64,000 bases of DNA from Antedon mediterranea (Eukaryota > Echinodermata > Crinoidea > Comatulida > Antedonidae): contig NC_092672.1 in the NCBI RefSeq assembly GCF_964355755.1, forward strand, positions 15,808,501-15,872,500, read 5' to 3'. Within the stretch, counting starts at the first letter, position 1; every line of letters begins with the position of its first letter. A program made the translations under genes and the position numbers. This document shows, piece after piece, positions 1-12,345 of the stretch. A model generated the notes under the pieces. That model did not search any database and was not told the DNA's origin. It worked only from the letters and a program-made list of their open reading frames with translations.

Positions 1-201
1 CGGTGAATGCACGACACTTTAGAGCCTTTCACACATAATAAGGTTATTCAATAACAGGTTTATAAAATCATAGATAATAACAATAATTGGTTTTTTTTTT
101 TCAATTAAAAAACATAATTTTCGTAGTCCTAAGTTATGTTACTGGTATTCATTGTATTTTATCCTCTTATAGACAGTTTCCCTTGTACTTGTATAATATT
201 A
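1..201. other. AT-rich leader, no gene seen
   Basis: AT-rich sequence with no convincing ORF. It ends where the first Helitron-like copy begins, at a TTAGTTATCCGC motif. Confidence 0.5.
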
Positions 202-1805
202 TTAGTTATCCGCATTCAGCGGATAACTCCTTGTAACTGTCCTGTTTCATCATCTTTTTTTTGGTTATCCGCAACTCCGCAACTTAGTAGTTGCGGATAA
301 CCCTTGTTATTGTCACGATCTTTTTTATCTTCTTTGTTATTCTTCTTTCTTTCCCAGAATTTTGTGTCACACATATCTGTCATTCTTGTAAATATAACAT
401 TTCATAACTTAGTCAACATATGGACATTTACATGAAGTTGTGCACCTCCATATTTTTAATGACGTTAGAGTCGCGCAGCGTAAGTTACGCGCGAATTTAT
501 GAATTTCAATGATTGATCATAGATTATAAACCAAAAGTCATTTTGTATTGACACTTGGTGAACATTTAAGTCATATCAAGGGCAAACTTTCTATGGATTA
601 AAAATGGCATGTTTCACAAGAAGTTACGCGCGCACGCGCATTTAAAATTTTAAAATGCGCAAAATTAATTTCTAATCAACTGATCATGACATTTTGAGCA
701 TGTAAAAAATTACCGCTCGCGCACGTAGCGTTAAAAAACAGATTTTTTTGCATGATTTATGTTTTTTCAGCCTTTTTCTAGTACTTTTACCAACTTTTAA
801 ACAATTTCGACTTAAAATCACGTCATACAAGCATGTGGATTTAGACCATTTGAACGCGTTTCTGTTGAAAAAGTTAGAAAATATTGTCAAAATAATGCCT
901 ATTTTGAATCTATTATAGCTCTTCATGATCGAAGGTGACTCCCAATTTTTTTAACTTATTATGCAAGAAGATAAATTGTAGATATGAACTTATGCAGAAT
1001 TTTTACCTCTCGGATGTTATGACGTCATCGTATGGCCACACGAATGTAACAAATAGGATTTTTGTCTATTTCGTTATTGCTCATCATATTCAACAAAGCG
1101 CATCTCGCTCATACGAATTCCATTTCCCCCGAGATTTTATTATTGTCTACGTCAATCAACTATCTTTCGCATGAGTTAAAAATATTTTAATTGTTATGAC
1201 ATCATCATGTCTAAAAATGTAAATAACGTGGGTCACTTATTTTCATCTTTACAGTAAATTTTATTCTGTTATAGCTCGTCTGAATAAAAAGTGATAATCA
1301 TGATTAAAACGTTTTCTGGAAGCTATTGGATTGCAGATACGAAATCATGTGAACATTTTGCCAATCAGATGTTGTGACGTCATCATATGGCCAATTGAAT
1401 AAAAAAAGTCGTATTTTCACCTCTTGCGTAAAAGTTCATTGCGTTCTCACTTTTACGTGCCCAAAATTCTTCAAATTTGTATTAATGTAATTAATTAGAT
1501 AATTATCTTCTAAAATTGTTATTTTTGTATGTCAATTTGATGATGTCATCGTGTTAATAATTGGATTTAAAAGATGGGTCTCGTAATTCCGTCTATGCTA
1601 CACTGTATATAACATATACAGCGTATTCTGTAAATATTGTAATATGATGTATGCTACAAAATAGGTACAATTCAGCACTGTAAACATATTTATTGAATGT
1701 CAAAGGATGGCATAATAATTGTCGAGGTTCATATAGTTTAAAGTATGTGCATGTTGCGTATGCGCGGATAACCCGAACTCGTCAAAGTGACGAGTTCAAA
1801 TCTAG
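202..1805 (+). mobile_element. Helitron-like non-autonomous element, copy 1
   Basis: The copy starts at TTAGTTATCCGC. It ends with a perfect hairpin (AACTCGTCA, loop AAG, TGACGAGTT, 1775-1795) that lies 6 bases before a terminal CTAG (1802-1805), followed by T. A 3' hairpin just inside CTRR, inserted next to T, is the classical Helitron 3' end; the lack of terminal inverted repeats also fits. No Rep/helicase ORF is present, so any mobility would depend on another element. The body holds several TGACGTCA sites (for example 1020-1027). Copies on both strands elsewhere in the window allow the ends to be defined by comparison. The canonical 5' TC is not evident, so a Helentron-like subtype is possible. 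Confidence 0.65.
205..302. repeat. TTATCCGC palindromic modules
   Basis: Two hairpins, GTTATCCGC...GCGGATAAC (about 206-228) and GGTTATCCGCAAC...GTTGCGGATAACC (about 263-302), sit at the 5' end of the Helitron-like copy. The same modules, with different loops, occur at 47145-47243 and 49469-49633. Confidence 0.7.
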
Positions 1806-3304
1806 TTTTTCTGTATTCTTCTTTCTTTCTGTCATTTTTGTGTCATGCGTATCTCAAAAACGTGTAAACATAACATTTTATAACTTTGTCAACATGTGGG
1901 CACCCACATGAAGTTGTGCACCTGCTATTGTGAATGACGTCAGAAATGCGCAACGTAACTTACGCGCGTTTTTATGAATTTCGCGTTTTTAACATATATC
2001 GAAAACCATATAACAACGTAAATTGAAACTTAACAAAAGTTGAATTTATATCTTGCGCTAGCTGACTGTGAACAAAAAATGGCATGTTTCACACGAAGTT
2101 ACGCGCGCACGCGCGTTTAAAATTTAAAAATGCGAAAAATCAATTTCTAATCAACTTTCTACGCGTTTCATGTCATTTTGAGCATGTAAAAAATTCCCAC
2201 GCGCGTGCATTTTTTTACTCGCATGGTGCAAAAACTATTTTTTTTGCGTGATTTATGTTTTTTCAGCCTTTTCTAATAATTTTACCAACTTTTAAACAAT
2301 TTCGACTTAAAATTACGTCATACGGGCACGTTGAATTGGATAATTTACGTGCGTTTTGGATGAAAAAGTAAAAAAATTTGTCAAAATTATGCCTTTTTTA
2401 AACAGTCATAGATTCTAAACAACGAGGTGAACTTTTTTTTAATTACATATTCTGGAAGTTGATGAGTTGTAGATATCGGATCATGAATCAATGTAGCTAA
2501 CCGGACATTGTGACGTCATCGTATGGCCACACGAATGTAAAATATAGGATTTTTGTCTATTTCGTTATTGCTCATCATATTCAATGGAGCGCATCACGCC
2601 TATCTGTATTCCTTTTTCTCCGAGATTTTAATATTATCTAGGTCAATCAACTATCTTACGCATGAGATAAAAATATTTAAATTTTTATGACGTCATCATG
2701 CCTAAAAATTATAATTAACAGGGTCATTAATTTCATCTGTACAGTAAATTTTAATGTGTTATAGCTCGTAAGAATAAAAAGTGATAATCACGATTAAAAC
2801 GTTTTCTGGAAGCTATTGGACTGTAGATACGAATTAATGTGAACATTTTGTCAATCGGATGTTGTGACGTCATCATATGGCCAGTTGAATAAAAAAAGTC
2901 GTATTTTCATATTTTGCGTAATAGTTCATCACATTTAAAAGGGTGCGCATCTATATTTCACGTATTCAAATTTCTTCTACACGTTAATATGTTGTTTCTG
3001 AGATAATTTCCTTCTGAAATTGCTATCTAAGTGTTTAATTTTGATACCGTCGCCATGTTAAAAATTGGAATAAATGGCGGGTCCCGTAATTTCACCTATT
3101 CTACACTGTATGTAATATGTATACAGATTATACTGTTTGCATGTATATACAATATGACACAAAATTGAAAGAATTCAGCACTAACAGCATATCGTATTCT
3201 TCAGTTCTTGTCATAATGCCATAATCTTTATCTGTGTGACGTGCACGTGGCGTTTGTCGTGGTGCGGATAACTAATTTGTCAAAGTGACAAGTTTCATGT
3301 CTAG
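1806..3304 (+). mobile_element. Helitron-like element, copy 2, tandem to copy 1
   Basis: This copy continues directly after the CTAG of copy 1, with no unique spacer, and repeats its body in the same order (about 330-1800 matches 1815-3300). It ends in a degenerate hairpin with a TTGTCA/TGACAA core at about 3277-3292 and a terminal CTAG (3301-3304) followed by T. It starts at the TTCTTCTTTCTTTC segment, so it lacks the palindromic 5' modules. There is no coding capacity. Confidence 0.6.
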
Positions 3305-3305
3305 T

Positions 3306-3465
3306 TATAATAAATATTGATTGATTAAACATGCCTACTATCCTCTTTTATTACCCCAACATTATTAGAAATAAACCTTACTCATAATCGATTAATTAAA
3401 AATCATTAATCTTTAGGCAGACACAGTATTATTATCACAGGAACATATTTATCACTCTGATGAAA
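3306..3465. repeat. Short dispersed repeat (copy also at 11473-11610)
   Basis: The block beginning AATAAATATTGATTGATTA and ending around GGAACATATTTAT recurs in the same order at 11473-11610, where it interrupts a Helitron-like fragment. It therefore behaves as a mobile repeat. It is AT-rich and of unknown class. Confidence 0.55.
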
Positions 3466-5548
3466 TTTCTATATCTCTGTCCAATTATAAACATTAAAAG
3501 TGTAAATAATTGAAAAAAGTTCAGTTGATTTGTAATAAAAAAAAAAAAAAATTAAAAAAAAAGAAATAAAATATGGTAAATAGTCCAGTCATTAAACAAT
3601 TACAGGTAATTGAAATCTACATTTTCATTCCAAAGCATAAAAATATGATTAATTTGCACTTTCTATAAAGATAACATTACATTTTATATGTTAATTTGTA
3701 ATAAATTTTAATTTTACAGTCATATGTTCTCTGTTTATAGCCTATTTCCTATAGAATAACTTTCCGTATCCCTATTCAATGTGCGAGGCGCCCTTGAAAT
3801 TGTGTAAATGGCACTGACCATAGTGTCTCGCGTTTATTTGCATTGAGCGATATCTTCCTACTACACTATCTTTGGTTATTTATAAAATATTTGTTTTTTT
3901 TATATAAATCTGCAAATTTTTTGGAAAATTCAAATTCACCAGATTGTTATAACGCAGGGGTTGGAAGGTCTGTGTATATTACAGGTGGGACGGGGGCGCA
4001 ATTATTCTAAATGATGATGTTTTCAGGTTGGGGTGGCATTTACAAAAATTGTTTCAAAGTAATTGGTAAATTTTTGTAGGTCATAGCAGACATAGAATTC
4101 AGCTTCAAATAGAATCGTGTTATACTAATACAATATTGTGGAATGGCGGAAGTGGGGGAGAGGTTTTTTTTATTATTTTAAATTCCCCCCACCCTCTCTC
4201 TAGCAGGCCCGTCAGATACCCAGATAACTTTTTATTTTTGTTAAGTGCTTTGAGGCTTTGCATATGACAATTATTGGGGTCTCGGGTATGGAAACGTGAA
4301 GCGAGAAACAATTGGCTAGGGGCCAGTTTCAACAAACAGATTTTGGGATGGTTATTCGGATAATTTCGGACATAATGGTGGGACCTACAAACAGATTCTA
4401 TAAAGGCAGTGTGAAAAGAATTATATGTATTTAAGGAATATTAAACTAGGCTATAGACCAAGTCTTTTTATTTTATTCCCGATTTTATTTTTAAAAGACA
4501 TTTAAAAGACTCTTTGATCCGCCACTATTCATTAAAAAAATGAGTACAAAATGATGACTATGATTGATAGGATTATAAAATATATAAAACAAAGGATGTA
4601 CCGGTAATAATAAAGTATATATTTTCAAATTGAATTTGAAAATCGGTATGAAAATATTACTTTTTAAAGAAATTAATAGAAACAGGGGACTAAATTGGTA
4701 GACTACCACATGATTCGATGAGGTTGACAGGTATGGGTATTGCTGGTTAAGATCACCAAGTATAACTATATATTTGTTTTTAAACTAAAACTGATTTTGT
4801 AATGAGTGAGTTACATTAAGTTCTTACATTTTGATTAAGAATTTTGATTTTAAAATAGAGAAATTGAAGGACAATGATGGTGCAGTTGCAAGAGGTAAAC
4901 AAGCAACTGCAGGTATTGGCTGGGGAGGAAGGTGATAAAGGTTTTCAGCATTTTCACTTTGTGTACAAACAAATTCTGTTTAACTCTGTTTTACTGGGTA
5001 TAGAAAAAACAATTATTTAATCGTATCTAGCTATAATATACAGCACCTTCTATATGTTTTAGATAAACTTGAATATATTTTCAATTAATTAAAAATAGTT
5101 TCCAGTAAAACATGGGCCCTTTATAGTTTTTAATACCGACTTGGAATTTTGATTTCAGTTTCAGTTCTATAAAAAGATTTTATATAGTCGAAGGCTAGAT
5201 CGCAATGAACAATGTTATAGCAGTTCAAAAGTGATTCTCCATGGAGAGGGAACCAACAAGATGACGGCTGCAACCGACAAATCAGATATGCCCTACGCAG
5301 TATGCACTACTACGCCTGTGTTGAGCCTATCTGCGTGAGAACGATACACAAGCAGCGTATAAACGCAAACGCATTCTGTATGATCCTCGTATAAAAATGC
5401 TAGATTACCAAGAAATTATTCATTCTATTGCGATAAACAATAATTATATTTAATTTTATAAAAACTTCACTGTGCTTTGACAAGAATATGTGTTGTAATT
5501 TATGTGGTCTTAATGTATTATATTAGATTATTATTTTTTATATTAAAC
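3466..5548. other. No gene seen; AT-rich unique-looking stretch
   Basis: Long A-runs (about 3537-3560), no spliced-exon signature recognised, and only short low-complexity ORFs. Nothing here can be assigned. Confidence 0.4.
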
Positions 5549-5551
5549 TAG

Positions 5552-6401
5552 GGGCCTGTTTCTATAGAGCAGAGAATACGGTTTTGAATACCGTTCTTTT
5601 CAAGAACCGTTTTTTCTTGCCAGCAGAAATGGGTCCCCGCAAAAAACCACAAAAAAGAACCGATCTTAAAAACGGTTTCAAAAACCCCAATTGATTGCGG
5701 TCTCGATCGCAAAGAACCGTTCTGAAACCGGTTTCCGCGGAGCAATTTTTAGCTGCAACACAATCGCGGTCTCAATTTGACCCCAAAAACTGAACTCTGC
5801 AGTCTGCTGCACTGGGATGATTGCGGTCAACTCGCAGTCAAACTCGCGCGATAGGACCTAGGCCTAAGTCATTTTTATTTCTCTAGATAGTGAGTATTTT
5901 ATTTAACTAAAAAATGTTGACCGATGCTATTACGAGGTTCGTAAAAAATATGTGAAGGAAAGAAGATGAGGGGACTTGTCGGGAGTCGGAAGAAAGACTC
6001 GCGTATAATAGGCCTACATGTTTTTAAGAATATTGTAAAGCGTGTGAAAAATAGACGAGTTCAACTTGACAATATCAGAGGGTGCGACGTACCTATACTT
6101 TAACCAAGGACCACAATAACGTTTCAGGTAATAATTCCCCCTTCTATGATGAAATGGATGCTATTTCTTGGGGATCGCGCTATGCGAAAAAAAGTAAACA
6201 TGACCTCGATCAAATCGCGCTTCCGCCTAACGAACTGCATTGTGGTGTATATAATGACGTCATTCATAACGAACGCACATGGACGGAACCGGTTTTATTG
6301 GAGTAAAAATTGAGCTGCAACGCGATCTTTATTTATAAACAACAGCCGAAACCGGTTTCCAAAAAACCGTTCTTTTTTTATTTTTCAATAGAAACAGGCC
6401 C
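5552..6401. mobile_element. TIR DNA transposon (MITE-like, 850 bp)
   Basis: The ends are inverted: GGGCCTGTTTCTAT at 5552 and ATAGAAACAGGCCC at 6401. Both are flanked by TAG (5549-5551 and 6402-6404), suggesting a 3-bp target duplication. The interior is rich in inverted segments around AACCGGTTTC and has no transposase frame. The TIR start and 3-bp duplication resemble PIF/Harbinger-type elements (inference). A diverged copy begins at 58985. Confidence 0.7.
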
Positions 6402-6610
6402 TAGAAAGCCACTCCGAGAGTGCATACCTCCGCCTACTGTAAAACCTGATGATGATCGTCGTGGGAGTCACTATTTTCTCTCTTTTATACACAAGGGAGC
6501 AGTTAAAATAATAGATTTGAAGCTAAAGGTGATTGGAAACAGGCACTTTCCATCAATCAATACAGTGTCCCTTTGGAAGACTGAAGAAAAAACCAGATCG
6601 TGGGACTCGA

Positions 6611-7025
6611 GAAAAGAAATAGGTTTTTTAAAACTACTCGTATAAAAAACCTGTACATTAAATCAAATTATGTTGTTAAAATTACAAATCACAATTTATA
6701 ACTCTTGCCTCTTGTGCAAAAATGAGGTTTTTTAGACAAGTAGTTCTCGAGAAAATGCAATTTCAGTACACTTGTTACTTTAAGACTGCTCGCCGGCTTT
6801 TGAAAAATTGTCTCCTATCTTTTAACACTAGCCGGTCTGAAAATAATATCATTTTTGTTATTTGTGAAGTTATTAATAAACCAATTGTCATGATTTTCAA
6901 TAGGCATGGCCTGAGAGTATATACCTATCTACACCAAAAAATTTAGAATGATAACTTGAAAACAGTAGGCGCTATCGTGCTAACAAACAAACAAACAAAC
7001 AAACAAACAAAGTAAATACTATACT
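6611..7025 (+). repeat. Dispersed repeat with (CAAA)n tail, copy A
   Basis: The sequence beginning GAAAAGAAATAGGTTTTTTA and ending in AACAAACAAACAAACAAAG then TACTATACTTGGCAAAA recurs at 7613-8017. The oligonucleotide tail is typical of LINE 3' ends or SINEs. No coding frame survives. Confidence 0.6.
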
Positions 7026-7110
7026 TGGCAAAATTCTTTTTGCCAAGTAATGAAAGCACTCAGAAACTGAGTGAAGTACTTGGCAAAATATATCCACTGA
7101 CTCGGAGCAT
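7020..7110. repeat. TTGGCAAAA hairpin repeats
   Basis: ACTTGGCAAAA...TTTTGCCAAGT forms a hairpin immediately after the (CAAA)n tail. ACTTGGCAAAA recurs at about 7079. The same word follows the tail of the second copy at about 8009. Confidence 0.5.
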
Positions 7111-7612
7111 GTTGAAGGATAATTTTTTTTGCTTTAGGTATTAGCTTTACATTGTTAAAATCCTGCTGGGGTTAATAATTTGTTTAAATAATTTTTGGAT
7201 ACAAACAACTCCGGCATTGCAACAATGACCTTTCTAAAATCAAGATTGACCAGAATAATGATCGAGGAGTGTCTTGAAGCTATGCCGATTTGCGGCGCCT
7301 CTGCCTTAACCCATGTAGTAAGCGTAACCGCTTGACCAGTCGACTAATGTTTTGGTCCATATCAAAGAATATGTCCATGTTAAAAGAAGATAGAATGCGT
7401 GCTATTTAATATATCATACGGAAGATAAGCTTTTGTGACAAACAATATCAATTTACCTGAAAATCAATAGGCATGTTCTGTAAGTATATACCTACGTACA
7501 GAATGAAATAAGGAAGGACACACACTGGTACTAACAAAACTAATTATCAACTAACAATAGATTAATTTGAATAACAATAGAACAGCAACGCCAAAAACAA
7601 ACGGGTGAATTT

Positions 7613-8017
7613 GAGAAGAAATAGGTTTTTTAAAACTACTTGTATGAAAAAGCCGGTACATTGAATCAACTTTTGTTTTAAAATTACAAATCACAAATTA
7701 TAACCCTTGCCTCTTGTCCAAAAATGAGTTCTCGAGAAAATGTAATTTCAGTCTATGTGTTACTTTAAAACTGCTCACCGGCTTTTGAAAATTGTCTCAT
7801 ATCTTTTAACACTAGCCGGTCTGAAAATAATATCATTTTTGTTATTTTGTGAAGTTATTAATACACCAATTTTGTTGATTTTCAATAGGCATGGTCTGAA
7901 GGTATATACCTATCTACATCCAAAAATTCAGAACGATAACTTGAAAACTGTAGGCGCTATCGTGCTAACAAACAAACAAACAAACACACAAACAAAGTGA
8001 ATACTATACTTGGCAAA
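7613..8017 (+). repeat. Dispersed repeat with (CAAA)n tail, copy B
   Basis: A direct-order second copy of 6611-7025 with scattered substitutions, ending in the same (CAAA)n tail and ACTTGGCAAAA word. The roughly 1-kb spacing suggests independent insertions or a local duplication. Confidence 0.6.
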
Positions 8018-8315
8018 AAGCAGTCTGGAGTACTCCCTCTAGCCTTCGGCTTTACCTCACTGGTTCTATATTAGTTTTTTATCACAGTAAACTTTCGTTA
8101 TTTCTACGATTTTGTGTGTAATTTTTTATAAACCTTTATATTTTTTTTTTATATTTTCATTTATTATACTGTACGTACCCTTGTCATTATAGTGTAATAT
8201 AATGATATACTTTTATAATTAAGAAATCGACCTTTGTATCAGAATTCAAATAAGTTCACAAACTTGACCCAGAAAGTCCAGAGGAGAAATTGTCCAGATG
8301 TTTCAAAAGTACATT

Positions 8316-9297
8316 AGGGTATGTTCAGACCTACGGAGTTATGCTTTCGTATCACAGCCAAGGTCATATTTTAATGAGCGTCGTAAGAGCAAAGTGTTCA
8401 GATTCATTGCAACGAAGTTGCGTTATAAACGGATATGATGTCACTCGCTGGCGATTAACCAAACTCTAACACACGCATAGACCTACCTTCGTTGTAGTAG
8501 TGGTTGGTTTAGGAGTTACAGGCCTAGACCGAACACTTGGGCTCGGCATTATCGATTGGTTGTCAGGCATACCAACCAGCCGATCATTTTGGGGTTTGGG
8601 TTTATATTTGGTCTATGACCTAAAATATCATTTATGGCAGAAAAATGTTCAAATCCCGTACTTGCACCGGCTCCAGATTTATTTACTCGGTCTTTCGCCG
8701 CTTTATATGACGACCCCTTCAATTTCGTTTGGATATTAAATCCTTCTTTATGAGGATGGCCCATCTGCTAACGTGTCCACCATCTCGTTGAACACAGACA
8801 TCTTGTTGTCGGTGCTTTTACGCCAGTTTTTCACTTCCAACCGATCTCTGAACTCAGGGCTTCCCCACAATGAAATAAGGTATTTTACTTCGGTCTCTCG
8901 CCAATGCGCACGCTTCGATGACATTTTAAATTAATTAATATAATAATATTAATAATAATACTGTATAGTGTAACAACAAAAGGTATGATTTTTTTGCACG
9001 TTCACCGATCACAACAAATGGATCAGCTTGGCTATACGATGAGGAGCACATGTCACGATGTGATGTGGCGAATATTGTAATTTGATTGGCTAGATATCTA
9101 ACCTAGGTCATATTCATCGATGCGTGACTTTCGTATTGTAAGCGACGTCCACTAAACTCATACCTTGAGCTTTCGTAGCGTACGAAATATCAGTGTCGTA
9201 CGAGGTGGCTTCCACTAATCTTTTCCTGGTTCAGACCTATGGACTTGTACGCCGCGTACAGTACGAAAGCATAACTCCGTAGGTCTGAACAGGCCCT
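8316..9297. mobile_element. Harbinger-like DNA transposon remnant (982 bp)
   Basis: Terminal inverted repeats of about 35 bp: the left end reads GTTCAGACCTACGGAGTTAT (from about 8324) and the reverse complement of 9250-9290 matches it. The element carries a frameshifted Myb/SANT-like gene on the minus strand, the accessory gene typical of PIF/Harbinger elements. No DDE transposase is present, so it is a deletion derivative. No clean target duplication was found. Confidence 0.65.
8549..8924 (-). pseudogene. Myb/SANT-like DNA-binding protein, frameshifted
   Basis: Read from an ATG at 8924, the minus strand encodes MSSKRAHWRETEVKYLISLW and continues about 54 codons. The frame then breaks near 8760 and resumes downstream as EGFNIQTKLKGSSYKAAKDR, ending in FEHFSAINDILGHRP. 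The spacing W-E-x-E-x-x-x-L-I-x-x-W, a later LK..YK..KDR..KSG segment and the final ILG.RP fit the Myb/SANT-like (trihelix type) domain used by Harbinger elements to bind their ends and import the transposase. One frameshift separates the halves, so the copy is non-functional. The identification rests on motif spacing only. Confidence 0.6.
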
Positions 9298-9587
9298 CTG
9301 TCAATTTAGCTCATAATTAAATCCCAAAAGTAAACAGTTTATTTGACCTCTCTAACTGTTCCCATCGTAAAACAATTAGATATTGACAGTTTTAAGCAAA
9401 GATTCGACAGGGCCAATTCATCATTGTAACCTCCCCAGATAAGATCAATCACTCCCACTTAAACACCCCTGGATCAACTTAGGACCAATCATTAACCTCT
9501 AAAATTACGTAATGACATATGCAAATGAACCGAAGCCAATATACCCTCAAGTTTCAGAAGAGCCCAGACACACCTTACAGCCACCTC
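9298..9587. other. No gene assigned
   Basis: Contains a short frame (9334-9429) faintly like a LINE C-terminus and a TGTAAC at 9425. Both are too weak to annotate as elements. Confidence 0.3.
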
Positions 9588-9662
9588 ACGGAGCACACAC
9601 CTTACAGCCACCTCACGGAGCACACACCTTACAGCCACCTCACGGAGCACACACCTCACAGC
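9588..9662. repeat. 27-bp minisatellite, three copies
   Basis: Three tandem copies of a unit containing ACAGCCACCTCACGGAG, followed by a degenerate fourth. The apparent short ORFs here are products of the repeat. Confidence 0.85.
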
Positions 9663-11214
9663 CACTTCTTCAGAAGCAGACCTACACACTTCACACCTCA
9701 CCGACAGCATCACTGATCCTCCGTTCCTTATCTTTAGTTATAGTTGTATATTGTACTGAATAAACAATATATGTGTTACGACAGTTAAGCGAGTAAGAGT
9801 CTTCATTACAAGTCAGTACCTCAACAACACAACACTATATTACAATACATTGCTATTCTGTAAGAATTTCTTATTGAAAAAGCAGTTTTTATCTTTGATT
9901 TGGTAAAAAATGAAATTCAATATGGCCACCATGATGTCACATACAAAAATTGTTGCGTTGAGTTGACTAGATTTAATGGTTTTACTGGAAAGGGGGTAAA
10001 GATTAACTTCAACGTTACGATCGTTAAAACTGACCAATCAAATGGTTCACAAATTACGTCATTATTTGTGAAAAAATAGATACGCGCTGACAATTCTTGA
10101 ATCTTTACAACACAATTTAATTTAATGTTTGTCTTTAGTGTAAGCCAGCATTAAGATATTAGTGAAAGCATGTCCTAGGCTGGGTTGAAGCATCAAAACC
10201 CATAACTTTTACAATTTTCACTGCGCATGGCTGGCCTTGGTTTTGCAACATCCGCATGTCCCAGCAACACTAACACTATAAAAAGTGTAAATATTAGCGG
10301 TAACGTTACGTCGACATAAAAACAGGCTTAATACTGCACAGTGAAAGGGTTAAAGGAATTTGCTATTAGCATGGTGGATTTGAAACCTGAAAATCATAAA
10401 GGTGCCTATGACCCACAGTGGGCCAGAATCCATTCAAAACGTGTGCCAAAAATCCAAATGGATAATGTCACAAATTCAATTCTTTTTTACTATTTTGAGG
10501 AAGAAAATACCTAAATTATACTAATCCACCACAATATTAAGGCCAATTTAAAATTCATTAATAATCAATCTATTTTTATTATTAAACTAAGAAAGTATCT
10601 CGTCGTTGATATTCCTATATGATATATATATTTCGGTTTGATGATATTAAGCTTTTCACTTTTTGTATTTATAATTGTACTTTTTATATTGCCTTTATTT
10701 GCATTTTAAAATTAATTTTTTATTATGTCCTTCACATGTCTTACTACTTACCCCATTGGAAATAAATTGACTTGTCGAGGACGTCCTAGTCCCTGCATCC
10801 ATTCACTTGGTTTTATATATTTTAAAATTCAAATTTCATTTATTTTTTCTTTGTTATGTATTTTAAATGTCGTGTTGAATGGATGCTAAATGAATAAATA
10901 AAAATAATTTACACAGACAAGCGATTCTATTTTATCAAGATACCTCACTGTAATTTTGAAATCTGTCCAATCAACGACATGATTGACATCATCCATCAAA
11001 AACTTTTTTGTGTGCGTCCAATGAGTTCAAGATGTCAATAATATAATTGCCAAAGTAAGCCCAGACTAGTTTCAGAACTGATTGTTTTAAGGATAGTGTA
11101 AAGAAAAGATACATTTGGGATGTTATTATATTAGTGTTGATGACTGGTATACTGGCCTAGGCTCATGCTCCAGGCCTACTACTGACATTCACAATACATT
11201 CAGGCCATACACTA
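9663..11214. other. No gene seen
   Basis: Holds an AATAAA at about 9760 near the minisatellite and otherwise AT-rich sequence without convincing ORFs, splice-bounded exons or recognised repeats. Confidence 0.35.
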
Positions 11215-12345
11215 TATACTGTATAAATACATACTACGTACAGTGTGTAGCATAGGTGAAAATAACGGGACCCGCCTTTTATTCCAATAAAAAAATAGAA
11301 TATAGATGCACGCTTGTTTATATGTGATGAACTATGACACTAAAGATGAAAATACGACTTTCATAATTTAACTGGACATACCGTAGGATGACATCACACC
11401 ATCCGATGCACAAATGTGTACATGAACTCGTATCTACAATTTAACAGCTTCCAGAAAACGAATATTATTGATTAAAATAAATATTGATTGATTACACATG
11501 CCTAACATTTTTAGAAATAAACTATAATCGATTATTAAATATAATAATTAAAAATCATTAATCTATAGGCATACACATTATTATTTGTATCACTAGAACA
11601 TATTTATTACATAAATTGAATACGTATAAGTGGAGATGCGCTCTATTAAATGTAATCAGCTATGAGGAAAGAGACAAATATCCTATATTTCATATTCGAG
11701 TGGCCATATGATGACGTCACAATGTTCAGTTAGCTATATTGATGCATGATCCGATATCTACAACTCAATACCCTCCATAATATGTAATAAAAATAAATTT
11801 CAACATTTATTTTAGAAACTATGAGTGTATAAACAATGACATAATTTTGACGAATTTTTAAACTTTTCATAAAAAACGTGCGCGAATTATCAAATTCAAC
11901 ATACGGTAGCTCATATGACATGATTTTAAGTCGAAATAGTTTCAAATTTGGTGAAAAGGCTGGAAAACATAATTCACACGAAAAAATTATGTTTTTAACG
12001 CCACGTGCACACCACGTGCATACAAATTTGCATGCGCATGGGAAATTTGACATGCTTAAAATGACATGAAATGCGTAGAAAGATTTTTTGCATTTTTAAT
12101 TTTTCAACGTGTGTGCGCGTGTAATCTTGGGTGGAATATCAGAAAGTTAGCGCATGACATAAATTACACTTTTGCTAAGTTTAATTCAATTTAAAATGTT
12201 AATTCGAAAACTGTTTTCGAAATTAATAAAATATCGCTTTATGTTGCGCAATTGTAAACGCCATGAAAATGTTAGCTGCACAACTTCACGTGAATGACGA
12301 TATGTTGAGAAAGTTACAAAATGAGAGGCATCATTGTCCGGCATT
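11215..12345 (-). mobile_element. Helitron-like fragment, reversed
   Basis: Aligns in reverse to the Helitron-like body: the segments GGGACCCGCCTTTTATTCC, CCATATGATGACGTCAC and GTGCGCGAATTATCAAATTC occur in the expected reverse order. Both termini are missing. It is interrupted at 11473-11610 by the short repeat also seen at 3306. Confidence 0.6.
11473..11610. repeat. Short dispersed repeat, second copy
   Basis: Matches 3306-3465 in order (ATAAATATTGATTGATTA ... AATCATTAATCT ... GAACATATTTAT). It lies within a Helitron-like fragment. Confidence 0.55.

Noticed and set aside
206-302. CRISPR-like repeats of TTATCCGC hairpins
   Set aside because: Too few, irregularly spaced, in a eukaryotic transposon end; spacers are not unique.
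9334-9429. Short frame ending DSFKQRFDRANSSL, like a LINE C-terminus
   Set aside because: Only about 30 codons with one weak motif; chance similarity cannot be excluded.
9512-9763. Overlapping ORFs on both strands
   Set aside because: Products of the 27-bp minisatellite read in different frames.
9425-9830. Possible solo LTR starting TGTAAC with AATAAA near 9760
   Set aside because: No clear 3' terminus and no flanking duplication.
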